A DNA stretch of 64,000 nt from Streptomyces sp. NBC_01689 (GCF_036250675.1 NZ_CP109592.1:2418001-2482000); one strand, 5' to 3'; positions 40,983 to 49,913 are shown, counted from the stretch's first letter. Notes: generated by a model not told the origin, from the letters alone. Numbers and translations are program-made.

Positions 40983-41600
40983 TCACGCCCGGGGCAGGCC
41001 GTCGGCGGCCCGGACGAGCTTCCTCACCTCGGACGGCGCGAGCGGCGCACGGCGGGCGAGCCTCTCGGCGAGCCCGATGGCGACGGCCACCGTCGCGCCG
41101 GGGCAGCCCGATCGCCCCGCGCCCGGCGGCGTACGGACCGCTCCCGGCCTCGGGCGGGGCGAACGTCGCGTCCTCGGGCGGACCTGACGTCGCGTCCTCT
41201 GCCGCGACGATCAGGTCGCAGGCCAGGGCGAGTTCGAGGCCGCCGCCGGGCGCGGCACCCTCCACGGCGGCGATCATCGGTTTCGTGCGTCCGGCCCGCG
41301 CCTCGGCCAGCGCGGCGAACCCGCGCGCCGGGAGGGTGGGCGGCGCGCCCGGGCGCGGGCCTGCCAGGTCCGCGCCCGCGCTGAAGTTTCCCTTCGCCCC
41401 GGTCAGGACCCGGCCTGCAACCCGGTGTCGGCCTCCAGCACGGCCGGCGCGGTGGCCTGGCCGGCGCCGGCCGCGGCGGTCAGCGTGTTGCGGGGCCGGG
41501 GACGGTCGATGGTGATCAGGAGAGTCGAGCAGACCCGCTGGACGCGCACGCCGTCCCTGCCGGCGAGCGGACCGGGCATGTCCGTGTCCGCCATGTTCAC
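40983..41600 (-). pseudogene. Enoyl-CoA hydratase/isomerase, frameshifted remnant
   Basis: Three pieces of a crotonase-family protein lie in different frames. From the ATG at complement 41600: GVRVQRVCSTLLITIDRPRPRNTL. Shifted: RVLTGAKGNFSAGADLAG, TKPMIAAVEGAAPGGGLELALACDLIVAAEDA, ending near 41190. Shifted again: GATVAVAIGLAERLARRAPL and VRKLVRAADGLPRA with stop at 40983. The oxyanion-hole motifs (SAGADL, GAAPGGGLELA) remain, but at least two frameshifts and loss of the middle of the C-terminal half (total ~205 codons against ~260 usual) mean no functional enzyme. It adjoins the IS110 copy. Confidence 0.8.
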
Positions 41601-41951
41601 GTCCTCTCCACTCCCCTCCGCGTTCGCTCCCCGGAATTCCCGTACTGTGCCCGCCCCCGTCCCCGAAGCCGTCCTCGCACCCGTTCCCCGCGCTCACACC
41701 CGTGCCGGCGCTCGTACCCGTGTCCGCACCCGGTGCGCATCCGTCGACGCACCGCACCGTCCTCCGCGTCCGGTGAGCGCCGACCGCGGGTCCGGGTCCC
41801 CGCGCGGCTCTCGCAGAAGCCCTTCCGTCTGGCAGAAGCCGCGTTGCCGGGTGCGCGGGCGCGTCACGACCCTGGGACGGACCACCCCACCACCCACCAC
41901 GGACCACGGCACGCGGGGCGACGGCGCCCCGCCGACAGGGACGGGAACGCC
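41601..41951. other. Upstream region of the Rieske oxygenase gene
   Basis: These 351 bp show low-complexity CGCTCACACCCGTGCC-type sequence and a short direct repeat GCAGAAGCC (41815 and 41832). No gene was recognised. It presumably contains the promoter of the oxygenase/transport operon. Confidence 0.45.
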
Positions 41952-43016
41952 ATGCCGCACACGACCGCCTTCGCGAGGAACCAGTGGTACGTCACCGCCT
42001 ACACCCACGAGGTGGGGCGCGAGCTGCTCGGCCGGACCGTTCTGGGCGAGCCGCTCGTCCTCTACCGCACCGAGGAGGACGGGACGGCCGTCGCCCTGGC
42101 CGACCGCTGCGTGCACCGCCGGTTCCCGCTCTCCGCGAGCCGGCTCGACGGTGACCGCGTCGTGTGCGGGTACCACGGGTTCACCTACGACGTCACGGGC
42201 CGCTGCGTGTCGGTGCCCGGGCAGCAGCGCGTCCCGCGCACGGCCCGGGTCGCCGCATACCCGGTGGCCGAGCGGGACTCGTTCGTCTGGGTGTGGATCG
42301 GCGACCCGGCGCTCGCCGACCCGGAGACCGTCCCGCGGGCCCGGCACATGGACTCGCCGGACTGGACCACGGTCTCGGGCATGGAGCCCATCGACGCCGA
42401 CTACGGGCTGCTCGTCGACAACCTGCTCGACCTCTCCCACGAGACGTATCTGCACGGCGGCTACATCGGCACCCCCGAGGTCGCCGAGACACCGATCACG
42501 ACGGAGGTCGACGAGGCCGCCGGCGTCGTACGGGTCAGCCGCCACATGGACGACGCCGAGTGCCCGCCGTTCTACGCCCGCTCCACCGGAGTCGAGGGCC
42601 GGATCACCCGCTGGCAGGACATCGAGTACCACGCGCCGTGCCTGTATCTGCTGCACAGCCGTGTCGCGCCGGCCGGCGTGCTGCCCGAGGCGGACGGCGC
42701 CGATCCCCACGCCTTCCACACCGAGATCACGTACGCCATCACTCCCTCCCGCGACGGCCACGTCTACGACTTCTGGGCGGTCTCCCGGGACTTCGCCCGT
42801 GAGGACGACGAAGTCACCACGTTCATGCGGGACTTCAACCACACCGTCGTGATGCAGGACGTCGACGCGCTCAACCTCCTGCAGCGGACCCTGGGCGGCG
42901 AACACGCGGGGTACCAGGAGCTGAGCATCAACATCGACACCGGCGGCCTCGCGGCCCGCCGCATCCTCGCCCGGCTCGCCGAGGAGGGCGACAAGCCGAC
43001 GGAGAGGGTCCTGTGA
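41952..43016 (+). CDS. vanA: Rieske non-heme iron oxygenase, vanillate O-demethylase oxygenase (VanA) type
   Basis: A 354-residue terminal oxygenase. The Rieske [2Fe-2S] ligands are Cys53, His55, Cys72 and His75 (CVHRRF ... CGYHGF). The mononuclear iron site is in DNLLDLSHETYLH, His163 and His168, with the acidic ligand farther on (MQDVDALN). Starting FARNQWYVTAYTHEVGRELLGR is typical of VanA/dicamba-monooxygenase-type demethylases. It likely O-demethylates a methoxylated aromatic such as vanillate to protocatechuate, the substrate of the pca genes 28 kb away. The start is ATG 41952. It overlaps the next gene by GTGA. Confidence 0.85.
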   Translation: MPHTTAFARNQWYVTAYTHEVGRELLGRTVLGEPLVLYRTEEDGTAVALADRCVHRRFPLSASRLDGDRVVCGYHGFTYDVTGRCVSVPGQQRVPRTARVAAYPVAERDSFVWVWIGDPALADPETVPRARHMDSPDWTTVSGMEPIDADYGLLVDNLLDLSHETYLHGGYIGTPEVAETPITTEVDEAAGVVRVSRHMDDAECPPFYARSTGVEGRITRWQDIEYHAPCLYLLHSRVAPAGVLPEADGADPHAFHTEITYAITPSRDGHVYDFWAVSRDFAREDDEVTTFMRDFNHTVVMQDVDALNLLQRTLGGEHAGYQELSINIDTGGLAARRILARLAEEGDKPTERVL

Positions 43017-43195
43017 GGCCCGCGTCCGGGTCGCCCCGGCGCGAGGTCTACCGCGTCGACTGGCTGCCGGGCACCGACGTCCTGCGCGGCACCTGTCACT
43101 GCGGCGCCGAGCACACCGCCCACGATCCGGTCGAGATGTGGGAGTGGATGCTCTCCCACCCCGAAGGGCACCCCTCCGGGGGAGCCCGCCGATGA
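43013..43195 (+). CDS. 60-residue Cys/His-rich protein between the oxygenase and reductase genes
   Basis: A small protein overlapping both neighbours by 4 bp (GTGA at 43013 and ATGA at 43192), so it is translated as part of the operon. Residues ~12-55 read VDWLPGTDVLRGTCHCGAEH and PVEMWEWMLSHPEGH, with a CHC-GAEH cluster that could bind a metal. I know no named family for it; a small accessory or chaperone for the Rieske system is conceivable. Tight coupling on both sides supports that it is a real gene. Confidence 0.75.
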   Translation: MRPASGSPRREVYRVDWLPGTDVLRGTCHCGAEHTAHDPVEMWEWMLSHPEGHPSGGARR

Positions 43196-44127
43196 CTCTC
43201 CTGGAGGCCGAACTCGTCGTGACGGGGCGGGAGTCGGTGGCGGCGGGGGTGATCGCCCTGACGCTGCGCGACCCGCACGGCGCGGAACTCCCCGGCTGGG
43301 AGCCGGGCGCCCACATCGACGTGGTGTGCGGTCCGGGGCTGGAGCGGCAGTACTCGTTGTGCGGCGACCCGGCGGACCGCGGGGCGTGGCGGATCGCGGT
43401 GCTCCGGGAACCGCACGGGCGCGGTGGGTCCGCGTATCTGCACGAGCGGGTGGGCGCGGGCAGCACGGTCCGTGTCCGCGGTCCACGCCAGGGCTTCGCC
43501 CTCGTCCCGGCCTCCCGGTACCGGTTCGTCGCGGGCGGCATCGGCATCACCCCGATCCTGCCGATGCTCGCCGCGGCCCGGGCGGCGGGCGCGGAGTGGA
43601 CGCTGCTGTACGGCGGACGGTCCCGGGGTTCCATGGCGTTCCTGGCGGAGTTGAGCCGGTACGGGGACCGGGTCACGGTCGCGCCGCAGGACGAGAGCGG
43701 GCTGCTGGACCTCGACTCGGCGCTCTCCGGCCTCCCCGCGGGCACCCTCGTCTACTGCTGCGGTCCCGGCCCGCTGCTGGACGCGGTGGAGGAGCGGTGT
43801 CCCGCCGGGCTGCTGCACGTCGAACGCTTCCGCCCGAAGGCCCAAGAATTCCGCACCGAGGCCGAGTTCGAGGTCGTGCTCGCGCGCAGCGGCCGTACGC
43901 TGACCGTCCCCGCGGGCACCTCCGTGCTCGACGCGGTGCGCGGCGCCGGTGCCGAGGTGCTCTTCTCCTGTACCGAGGGCACCTGCGGCACGTGCGAGAC
44001 GGACGTGCTCGAAGGGATACCGGACCACCGGGACTCGGTGCTGACGGCCGCGGAGCGGGCCGCGGGCTCGGCCATGCTCATCTGCGTCTCGCGCTGCCGG
44101 GGGAAACGGCTGGTGCTCGACCTGTGA
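43192..44127 (+). CDS. vanB: Oxygenase reductase, VanB type (FMN/NAD + plant-type [2Fe-2S])
   Basis: A 311-residue electron-transfer partner of the Rieske oxygenase. Order: FMN-binding barrel with RQYSLCGDPADR (~53-64), NAD-binding domain with FVAGGIGITPILPML and YCCGPGPLLDAVE, then C-terminal plant-type ferredoxin with Cys260, Cys265, Cys268 and Cys298 (FSCTEGTCGTC ... ICVS). This domain order is the phthalate dioxygenase reductase/VanB type. ATG 43192 overlaps the preceding stop. Together with VanA it forms a two-component demethylase. Confidence 0.92.
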   Translation: MTLLEAELVVTGRESVAAGVIALTLRDPHGAELPGWEPGAHIDVVCGPGLERQYSLCGDPADRGAWRIAVLREPHGRGGSAYLHERVGAGSTVRVRGPRQGFALVPASRYRFVAGGIGITPILPMLAAARAAGAEWTLLYGGRSRGSMAFLAELSRYGDRVTVAPQDESGLLDLDSALSGLPAGTLVYCCGPGPLLDAVEERCPAGLLHVERFRPKAQEFRTEAEFEVVLARSGRTLTVPAGTSVLDAVRGAGAEVLFSCTEGTCGTCETDVLEGIPDHRDSVLTAAERAAGSAMLICVSRCRGKRLVLDL

Positions 44128-44165
44128 AGACGCGGCTCACCCGCCCCGGGAGCACGCTTCGGTAA

Positions 44166-44184
44166 CTGTCAACAATATTGTCAG
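44166..44184. promoter_or_regulatory. Palindromic operator-like site CTGTCAACAATATTGTCAG
   Basis: The core ACAATATTGT is a perfect 10-bp palindrome, and the CTG/CAG flanks extend the symmetry. It sits 106 bp before the substrate-binding-protein ATG, directly downstream of vanB, and is the most AT-rich spot in the neighbourhood. The form resembles GntR/FCD-type operators, but no regulator gene is adjacent. Confidence 0.6.
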
Positions 44185-44289
44185 CCAAGGGCATTGACCC
44201 CGCCGTACAGGAGTTCTACCTTCCGCTGAGCACCACTGTGCGGTGTGCGCACAGCCTGTCGGAACACCGTCGTCTGCACAGGAGGAGCC

Positions 44290-45261
44290 ATGCGTCGTCT
44301 GCTCGCCGGTCTCGCGGTCGGAGCCTTCCTGGTCGCCGCGTCGGCCTGCGGCTCGTCCGACGACTCCGGAACGCCGGGCACGGACACGTCGTCCGGCGGC
44401 ACCACCACGGTCAAGGTCGGGATCATCCCCATCGTCGACGTAGCGCCGCTCTACCTGGGTCAGAAGAAGGGCTTCTACGCGAACCACGGTCTGAGACTCT
44501 CCCTGACGACCGCCCAGGGCGGCGCCGCGATCGTCCCGGGCGTCGTCAGCGGCCAGTTCCAGTTCGGCTTCTCCAACATGACCTCGCTGATGATCGCCCG
44601 CAGCCAGAACGTACCGGTGAAGGCGGTGGCCAACGGCGTCGCCTCGACAGGCGTGGCGGGCAAGGACTTCGGCGCCCTCACGGTGAAGAAGGGCAGCGCC
44701 CTCACGTCGGCGAAGGACCTGGAGGGGAAGAAGGTCGCCGTCAACACCCTGAAGAACATCAACGAGACGGCGGTGCGCGAATCGGTGCGCAAGGCGGGCG
44801 GTGACCCCTCCGAGGTGAACTTCGTCGAGCTGGCCTTCGACCAGATGCCCGCCGCTCTGGACGGTGGCCGGATCGACGCGGCGATGGTGGTCGAGCCCGC
44901 GCTCGCCACCGTCAAGAGCCAGGGCGGCACGGAGATCGCCTCCTCCCTGGTCGACGTCGCCCCGGACCTCACCGTGGCCATGTACTTCACGTCCGCCCAG
45001 TACGCGCAGAAGAACCCCGATGTGGTGAAGAGGTTCCAGGAGGCCACCGCGGAATCGCTCGCCTACGCCGACGCCCATCCCGACGAGGTCCGTTCCGTCG
45101 TCACCTCGTACACGAAGATCCCCGCAGCGGTCCTCGCGAAGGTGACCCTGCCGAAGTGGCCGGCCGAGCCGAACCGTGCCTCGATCGAGGCGCTCGAGAA
45201 GCTGGGCGCGCGGGACGGACTCTTCAAGTCGGCCCCCGATCTCGACACGCTGCTGCCGTGA
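44290..45261 (+). CDS. NitT/TauT-type ABC transporter substrate-binding lipoprotein
   Basis: A 323-residue lipoprotein. The signal peptide ends VAASAC with lipidated Cys20 and a Ser/Gly/Thr-rich linker. The NMT1/SsuA-like domain follows: VKVGIIPIVDVAPLYLGQKKGFYANHGLRL (in part), GVVSGQFQFGFSNMTSLMIA, LEGKKVAVNTLKNINE, LDGGRIDAAMVVEPAL. Such proteins bind sulfonates, nitrate, thiamine precursors or aromatic acids. Placed right after vanAB, uptake of an aromatic acid is the simplest inference. ATG 44290 with GGAGGAGCC. It overlaps the first permease by GTGA. Confidence 0.9.
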   Translation: MRRLLAGLAVGAFLVAASACGSSDDSGTPGTDTSSGGTTTVKVGIIPIVDVAPLYLGQKKGFYANHGLRLSLTTAQGGAAIVPGVVSGQFQFGFSNMTSLMIARSQNVPVKAVANGVASTGVAGKDFGALTVKKGSALTSAKDLEGKKVAVNTLKNINETAVRESVRKAGGDPSEVNFVELAFDQMPAALDGGRIDAAMVVEPALATVKSQGGTEIASSLVDVAPDLTVAMYFTSAQYAQKNPDVVKRFQEATAESLAYADAHPDEVRSVVTSYTKIPAAVLAKVTLPKWPAEPNRASIEALEKLGARDGLFKSAPDLDTLLP

Positions 45262-46031
45262 GGGGTACCGACACGGCGCTGGGCGCGGCCGGGCTCGCCG
45301 TCCTCCTCGCGCTGGGCGAGGCGGCACCGCGGCTCGGCCTCGTCAAGGAGGCCTACTTCCCGCCGACCAGCCGTATCGCCGCCGCGCTCGGCCGGGAGGC
45401 AGGTGACGGGGCCTTCTGGACGGCGCTCGGCGACACCCTCACCGGCTGGGCGCTGGGGCTCACGGCCGCGGTCGTCGCGAGCGTCGCCGTGGGGCTGGTG
45501 GTCTCCGTCGTGCCGTATCTGCGCGAGGCCACGGCCTCCACGATCGAGTTCCTGCGCCCGATCCCCTCCGTCGCGCTGATCCCCCTCGCCGTCCTGCTGT
45601 ACGGCACCGAGCTGCGCTCCGTCCTCCTGCTGGTCGTGTACGCCTCCTTCTGGCAGGTCCTCGTCCAGGTCCTCTACGGCGTCCGCGACGTCGACCCTGT
45701 GGCGGAGGAGACGGCGCGCTCGTACGGCCTCGGCCCCTGGGCGCGCACCCGGCACGTCCTGTGGCCCACCGCGCTCCCCTATGTGATGACCGGGGTGAGG
45801 CTGGCCGCGGCGGTCGCCCTCATCCTCGCCGTGACCGCCGAACTGGTCATCGGAGCGCCGGGGCTGGGGGCGCGGATCGCGGTCGCCCAGGCCTCCCAGG
45901 CAGTCCCCGACCTGTACGCGCTGGTCGTGGTCACCGGTCTGCTCGGACTGCTGATCAACGGGGGTGCCCGCGCGGTGGAGCGACGGGCGCTGGCCTGGCA
46001 CCAGTCGGTGCGCGGGGAGGTGGCGGTGTGA
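45258..46031 (+). CDS. NitT/TauT-type ABC permease 1
   Basis: A 257-residue BPD-type inner membrane permease with about six helices. The EAA loop is EETARSYGLGPWARTRHVLWPTALPYV (in part), contacting the ATPase. The N-terminal FPPTSRIAAALGREA segment is typical of SsuC/TauC-like permeases. GTG 45258 overlaps the binding protein stop; its own stop overlaps the next permease by GTGA. Confidence 0.92.
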   Translation: MRGTDTALGAAGLAVLLALGEAAPRLGLVKEAYFPPTSRIAAALGREAGDGAFWTALGDTLTGWALGLTAAVVASVAVGLVVSVVPYLREATASTIEFLRPIPSVALIPLAVLLYGTELRSVLLLVVYASFWQVLVQVLYGVRDVDPVAEETARSYGLGPWARTRHVLWPTALPYVMTGVRLAAAVALILAVTAELVIGAPGLGARIAVAQASQAVPDLYALVVVTGLLGLLINGGARAVERRALAWHQSVRGEVAV

Positions 46032-46885
46032 GGAGCGTCCGCTCCGGCCGGACGCGACCGAAGGCCGGCGCAGGGGTCCCGGCCGCCCGCGCGCGGTACG
46101 GCGGACGGTGGGCCGTCCTGCTGCGTCCGCTGCTCGTCGTCGCGCTGCCGGCGCTGCTCGTGTCGGCCTGGTGGATCGCGTCCGACGGCAGCACCGCGGT
46201 CTACTGGCCGCCGCTGCGCACCATCCTCAAGACCTTTCCCGACGTCTGGACCGGCGAACGGCTGCGCACGGACGTCCTGCCCAGTGTGCTGCGCCTGCTG
46301 GCGGGGTACGCCTCGGCGGCGGTGGCGGGCGTGGCACTGGGCACCGTCATCGGCTCGTACCGGCGGGTGCGGGCGTTCTGCGAGCCGGCACTGGAGTTCC
46401 TGCGCGCGGTGCCGCCGCCCGTCCTGGTGCCGGTCATCATGCTGTTCGCGGGCATCGGTGACACGATGAAGATCGTCGTGATCGCGAGCGGCTGTCTGTG
46501 GCCGGTCCTGCTCAACACGGTCGAGGGCGTACGGGCCGTCGACTCCGTGATGGCGGAGACGGCACGTTCGTACGGTGTCACGGGCGCCGCCCGGCTGCGG
46601 CACGTGGTCCTGCGCTCGGCGAGCCCGCAGATCTTCGCGGGCCTGCGCCAGGCGCTGTCCATCGGGCTCATCCTGATGGTCATCAGTGAGATGTTCGCTG
46701 CCAGCAACGGCCTCGGCTTCGCCATCGTGCAGTTCCAGCGCGGTTTCGCGATCCCCGACATGTGGACCGGGATCCTCGTCCTGGGACTGCTCGGCCTGCT
46801 GCTGTCGGTCGTCTTCCAGTTCGTGGAACGCCGGGCGCTGGGCTGGTACCACGGCCTCCGGGAGTCCTCCCGGCGGTCCCCGTGA
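46028..46885 (+). CDS. NitT/TauT-type ABC permease 2
   Basis: A 285-residue BPD permease: a ~30-residue basic N-terminus, then six helices, EAA loop AETARSYGVTGAARLRHVVLRSASPQIF (in part) and FQFVERRALGWYHGLRES at the end. Two different permeases imply a heterodimeric channel, unlike the usual homodimer for TauC/SsuC. It overlaps both neighbours by 4 bp. Confidence 0.92.
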   Translation: MRSVRSGRTRPKAGAGVPAARARYGGRWAVLLRPLLVVALPALLVSAWWIASDGSTAVYWPPLRTILKTFPDVWTGERLRTDVLPSVLRLLAGYASAAVAGVALGTVIGSYRRVRAFCEPALEFLRAVPPPVLVPVIMLFAGIGDTMKIVVIASGCLWPVLLNTVEGVRAVDSVMAETARSYGVTGAARLRHVVLRSASPQIFAGLRQALSIGLILMVISEMFAASNGLGFAIVQFQRGFAIPDMWTGILVLGLLGLLLSVVFQFVERRALGWYHGLRESSRRSP

Positions 46886-47718
46886 CGCTCGCGAGAGGGC
46901 GGTCCATGCACGCGTCTTTGGTCGTCACCGGTCTGCGGAAGGTCTACGAGGGGTCGGGGCGCCGGGTGGAGGCGGTAGGCGATCTCACCTTCACGGTGGA
47001 CACGGGTGAACTCGTCTGTCTGGTGGGCCCGTCGGGCTGCGGCAAGACCACGCTCCTCAAGTGCGTGGGCGGGCTGCTCGCGCCGACGGGTGGCGAGGTG
47101 CGGCTCGCCGGGCGTCCGGTGGTCGGGCCGCCGCCCGGCATGGCGTTCGTGTTCCAGGAGTACGGACGCAGTCTGTTCCCCTGGATGCGGGTCGGCGAGA
47201 ACGTCGAACTCCCGCTCAGGCAGAAGGGGCTGAGCAGACCCCGGCGGCGTGAACTGGTCGCGGACGCGCTGGAGTCGGTCGGTCTGTCCGACGCGGCGGG
47301 GGCCTATCCGTGGCAGCTCTCCGGCGGGATGCAGCAGCGGGTGGCGATCGCCCGGGCGCTGGCCTACGAGCCCGAGGTCCTGCTGATGGACGAGCCTTTC
47401 GCGGCGGTGGACGCGCAGACCCGGGCCGACCTGGAGGACCTGGTCCGCCGGTTGTGGCGGCAACGCGGGATGACCATCCTGTTCGTGACCCACGACATCG
47501 ACGAGGCCGTCTACCTGGGTGAGCGGGTCCTGATCCTCTCGTCCTCCCCCACCGTCGTACGGGAGCAGCTGAAGGTCGACCTGCCCGAGGAGCGGGACCA
47601 GTTGCACACCCGGGTGACCCCGCGCTTCGCCGAGTTGCGGACCCAGGTGTACGAGCAGATCCAGTCGGCGAAGCGCGGGGCGGCTGTCACGAGGAGAGAT
47701 AGGCCTCCACTTCACTGA
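46882..47718 (+). CDS. NitT/TauT-type ABC transporter ATPase
   Basis: A 278-residue ABC ATPase: Walker A GPSGCGKTT, Q-loop FVFQEYGRSLFPW, signature LSGGMQQRVAIARAL, Walker B VLLMDEPFAAVD and H-loop VTHDIDEAVYL. GTG 46882 overlaps permease 2 by GTGA; ATG 46906 is an alternative that would trim eight residues. The last 32 bp overlap the 3' end of the convergent GH87-like gene. Confidence 0.94.
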   Translation: MTLARGRSMHASLVVTGLRKVYEGSGRRVEAVGDLTFTVDTGELVCLVGPSGCGKTTLLKCVGGLLAPTGGEVRLAGRPVVGPPPGMAFVFQEYGRSLFPWMRVGENVELPLRQKGLSRPRRRELVADALESVGLSDAAGAYPWQLSGGMQQRVAIARALAYEPEVLLMDEPFAAVDAQTRADLEDLVRRLWRQRGMTILFVTHDIDEAVYLGERVLILSSSPTVVREQLKVDLPEERDQLHTRVTPRFAELRTQVYEQIQSAKRGAAVTRRDRPPLH

Positions 47719-49861
47719 ACTGGGCCGCCGGCCAGGCGCTGTTGGCGGTGACGGAGAGCCGCAGATGGCGCAGGCCGGTGCCGGCCGGCAGCGCGATCGT
47801 CACGGTGTTCCCGGTCGCCGGGTCGAACCGGTAGCCCTGCGAACCGACCACGGTGGAGAAGCCGGACCCGTCGGTGCTGCCCAGCACGGAGAGGGTCTCG
47901 GTGCGCGCGCCCCAGGCCGGGGACGGCGGCAGCTTGAGGACGACCCGGCGGACCGCCTGTGTGGAGCCGAGGTCCACGGTGAAGGACTGGGGGAAGGCGT
48001 TGTTGGTGGACTCCCAGTAACTGTTCGCGTCGCCGTCGACGGCCCTGCCCGGTGTGTAGACGTCCTGGGAGCCGCTCGCGGTGGCCGGGCGGCCCTTGGC
48101 CAGGTTGGCGTTCTGGTCCGGGGGCGGGTTGCCCTGACCGGGCCGCGGCCAGGCCGAGCAGTCCGACCAGGTACTGCTCCAGCCGGAGTTGCCGCCGCCG
48201 TCGCCGACCGTGAAGGTGCCCGAGCCGGTCGGATAGGGGCAGTTGTAGATGCCAGCCGCCCCGACGCCGGTGGCCTGGACGTTGCTGAACCTCGCGGAGC
48301 CCGGTGTCTCGGCCTGGACGACGACCGTCCCGGTGTTCTTCACGGTCGCCCCGGTCACGTTGATGTTGGACGTGGGGAGGCCACGACCGCCGCCGGAGAC
48401 GAACTCGAAGGCACTGTAGGGGCTGTCGGTGATCGTCGTGTCGGTGATGTTGACAGTCGCGTTGATCGCGCTGTCGTAGGAATCGACCCGCAGGGCGCCC
48501 ATCGGGTGGTTCCAGTTGGGGTTGATCGCCCCGGTCCGCACGAGCGTGTTGCCGTCGACGGTGATCGTGCCGGCCAGCGGGGAGAACGGGTCGAGGAACT
48601 TCTGGTTGGAGACGGCGATGCCGCTGCCCAGCGCGTTGGTGTCGGAGACCAGGTTGTTCCTGACGCTGATGTCCGTGCCGCCGTAGATCGCGATGCCGTT
48701 GGCGAGGTTCGGCTGCGAGACGGTGTTGTTCTCGAAGCTCGAGTTGCTGTCCGCGCCGTTCAGCGACCACATGGCGAGCGAGTCGTCTCCCTGGTTGCGC
48801 AGGAAGTTGTTGCTGACGCGGACGCCGTGGGCGTTGCCGTTGAGGTTGAGCCCGTCCGCGGTGGTGTCGAGGATGCGGTTGTTCTCGACCACGAGGTTGT
48901 CGTTGTTGCCGGTCAGCCAGAGACCTACCTTGAGGTGCTGGATCCACATCCCGGAGACCGAACTCCCGGGGCCCAGTGATCCGTTGACGAAGTTGTCCGG
49001 GTTGGAGTCGACGCGTTCGGTGACCTCGCCGATGACCGCGAAGTCCTTCAGGTGGACCCGGCCGGCGGAGCCGCCCTGGTCGATGAAGCGGGACGCGTGG
49101 ACGACGGAGTACCAGCCGCCGGCTCCTTGGAGCGTGACGTTCTGGACGCCGCTGAGCGAGGACGTCACACGGTAGTCACCCGGCGGGATCCAGACGACAC
49201 CGCCCTGAGCGGCGGAGATCGCGTCCCGGAAGGCCTGGGTGGAGTCCCCCTGGCCGCTGGGGTCCGCGCCCTTGTCGGTGACGGACACCGACCCGGCGGG
49301 CCGGGCCGACGCGGCGGCGACCTGTTCGAAGTCGGCCACGTCGACGGTGACCTGGGTGGAGGTGGCCTGGAAGGCGATCCTGTCCCCCGCCTGGACGTTC
49401 TGGCCGAGCAGCAGCCGGGCGTTGTCGAAGAAGTGGTGCTGCCTGGCGCCGGCGATCCAGGACGTGTCCACGTAGGAGTACTTGGAGGTGACCGCGAGCG
49501 TGCGGGAGATCTTCGTGCCGTTGACGTACACGTCGAGGCTGCCGGACTGGCCGTCGGGAACGCTGTAGGCGACGTTCACCGCGTTGGCCGCGCGCGGGGC
49601 GGTGAACTCGACGCGCTGGCCGGCCGAGAGGCGTACGGCCTGCCGCCCGGAGGCCTCCGAGGCGAGGGTCCCCTGGGTGATGTCGGGGCCGATCCTCGTA
49701 CCGGTGGTGGTGGCGGACTCGGCTTCGACCGAGGTGAAGGGGAGGCTCGCGCCCGCCGCCACCGCGGCGTGGGCCGTGGTGGCGGCGGCGAGCATGCCCG
49801 CGGCGAGGGCCGCGGCCGCGGCGCACGCCAGGGGCACGCGTCCGGCAGTTCTGCTGTGCAT
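47687..49861 (-). CDS. Secreted GH87-like alpha-glucanase (mycodextranase/alpha-1,3-glucanase) with C-terminal discoidin domain
   Basis: A 724-residue secreted protein. Signal peptide ~1-32 (ending TTAHA); a CBM35-like domain (~40-180, VEAESATTTGTRIGPDI ... FEQVAAA); a right-handed beta-helix catalytic region (~190-560) with SVTDKGADPSGQGDSTQAFRDAIS (in part), TTADGLNLNGNAHGVRVSNN, LRNQGDDSLAMWS and Asp-rich active-site positions typical of GH87; then a F5/8 type C (discoidin) domain (~585-722, LAKGRPATASGSQDVYTPGRAVDGD, in part). GH87 enzymes cut alpha-1,3- or mixed alpha-1,3/1,4-glucans. It is the last gene of the operon with GH13 and ABC importer genes. Start ATG complement 49859-49861. 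Confidence 0.85.
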   Translation of the reverse strand: MHSRTAGRVPLACAAAAALAAGMLAAATTAHAAVAAGASLPFTSVEAESATTTGTRIGPDITQGTLASEASGRQAVRLSAGQRVEFTAPRAANAVNVAYSVPDGQSGSLDVYVNGTKISRTLAVTSKYSYVDTSWIAGARQHHFFDNARLLLGQNVQAGDRIAFQATSTQVTVDVADFEQVAAASARPAGSVSVTDKGADPSGQGDSTQAFRDAISAAQGGVVWIPPGDYRVTSSLSGVQNVTLQGAGGWYSVVHASRFIDQGGSAGRVHLKDFAVIGEVTERVDSNPDNFVNGSLGPGSSVSGMWIQHLKVGLWLTGNNDNLVVENNRILDTTADGLNLNGNAHGVRVSNNFLRNQGDDSLAMWSLNGADSNSSFENNTVSQPNLANGIAIYGGTDISVRNNLVSDTNALGSGIAVSNQKFLDPFSPLAGTITVDGNTLVRTGAINPNWNHPMGALRVDSYDSAINATVNITDTTITDSPYSAFEFVSGGGRGLPTSNINVTGATVKNTGTVVVQAETPGSARFSNVQATGVGAAGIYNCPYPTGSGTFTVGDGGGNSGWSSTWSDCSAWPRPGQGNPPPDQNANLAKGRPATASGSQDVYTPGRAVDGDANSYWESTNNAFPQSFTVDLGSTQAVRRVVLKLPPSPAWGARTETLSVLGSTDGSGFSTVVGSQGYRFDPATGNTVTIALPAGTGLRHLRLSVTANSAWPAAQFSEVEAYLSS

Positions 49862-49913
49862 GTGCTGATCCCTTCGAGTGGGGGGTGGGGACAGCGGTGC
49901 GTCATCCGGTGGC

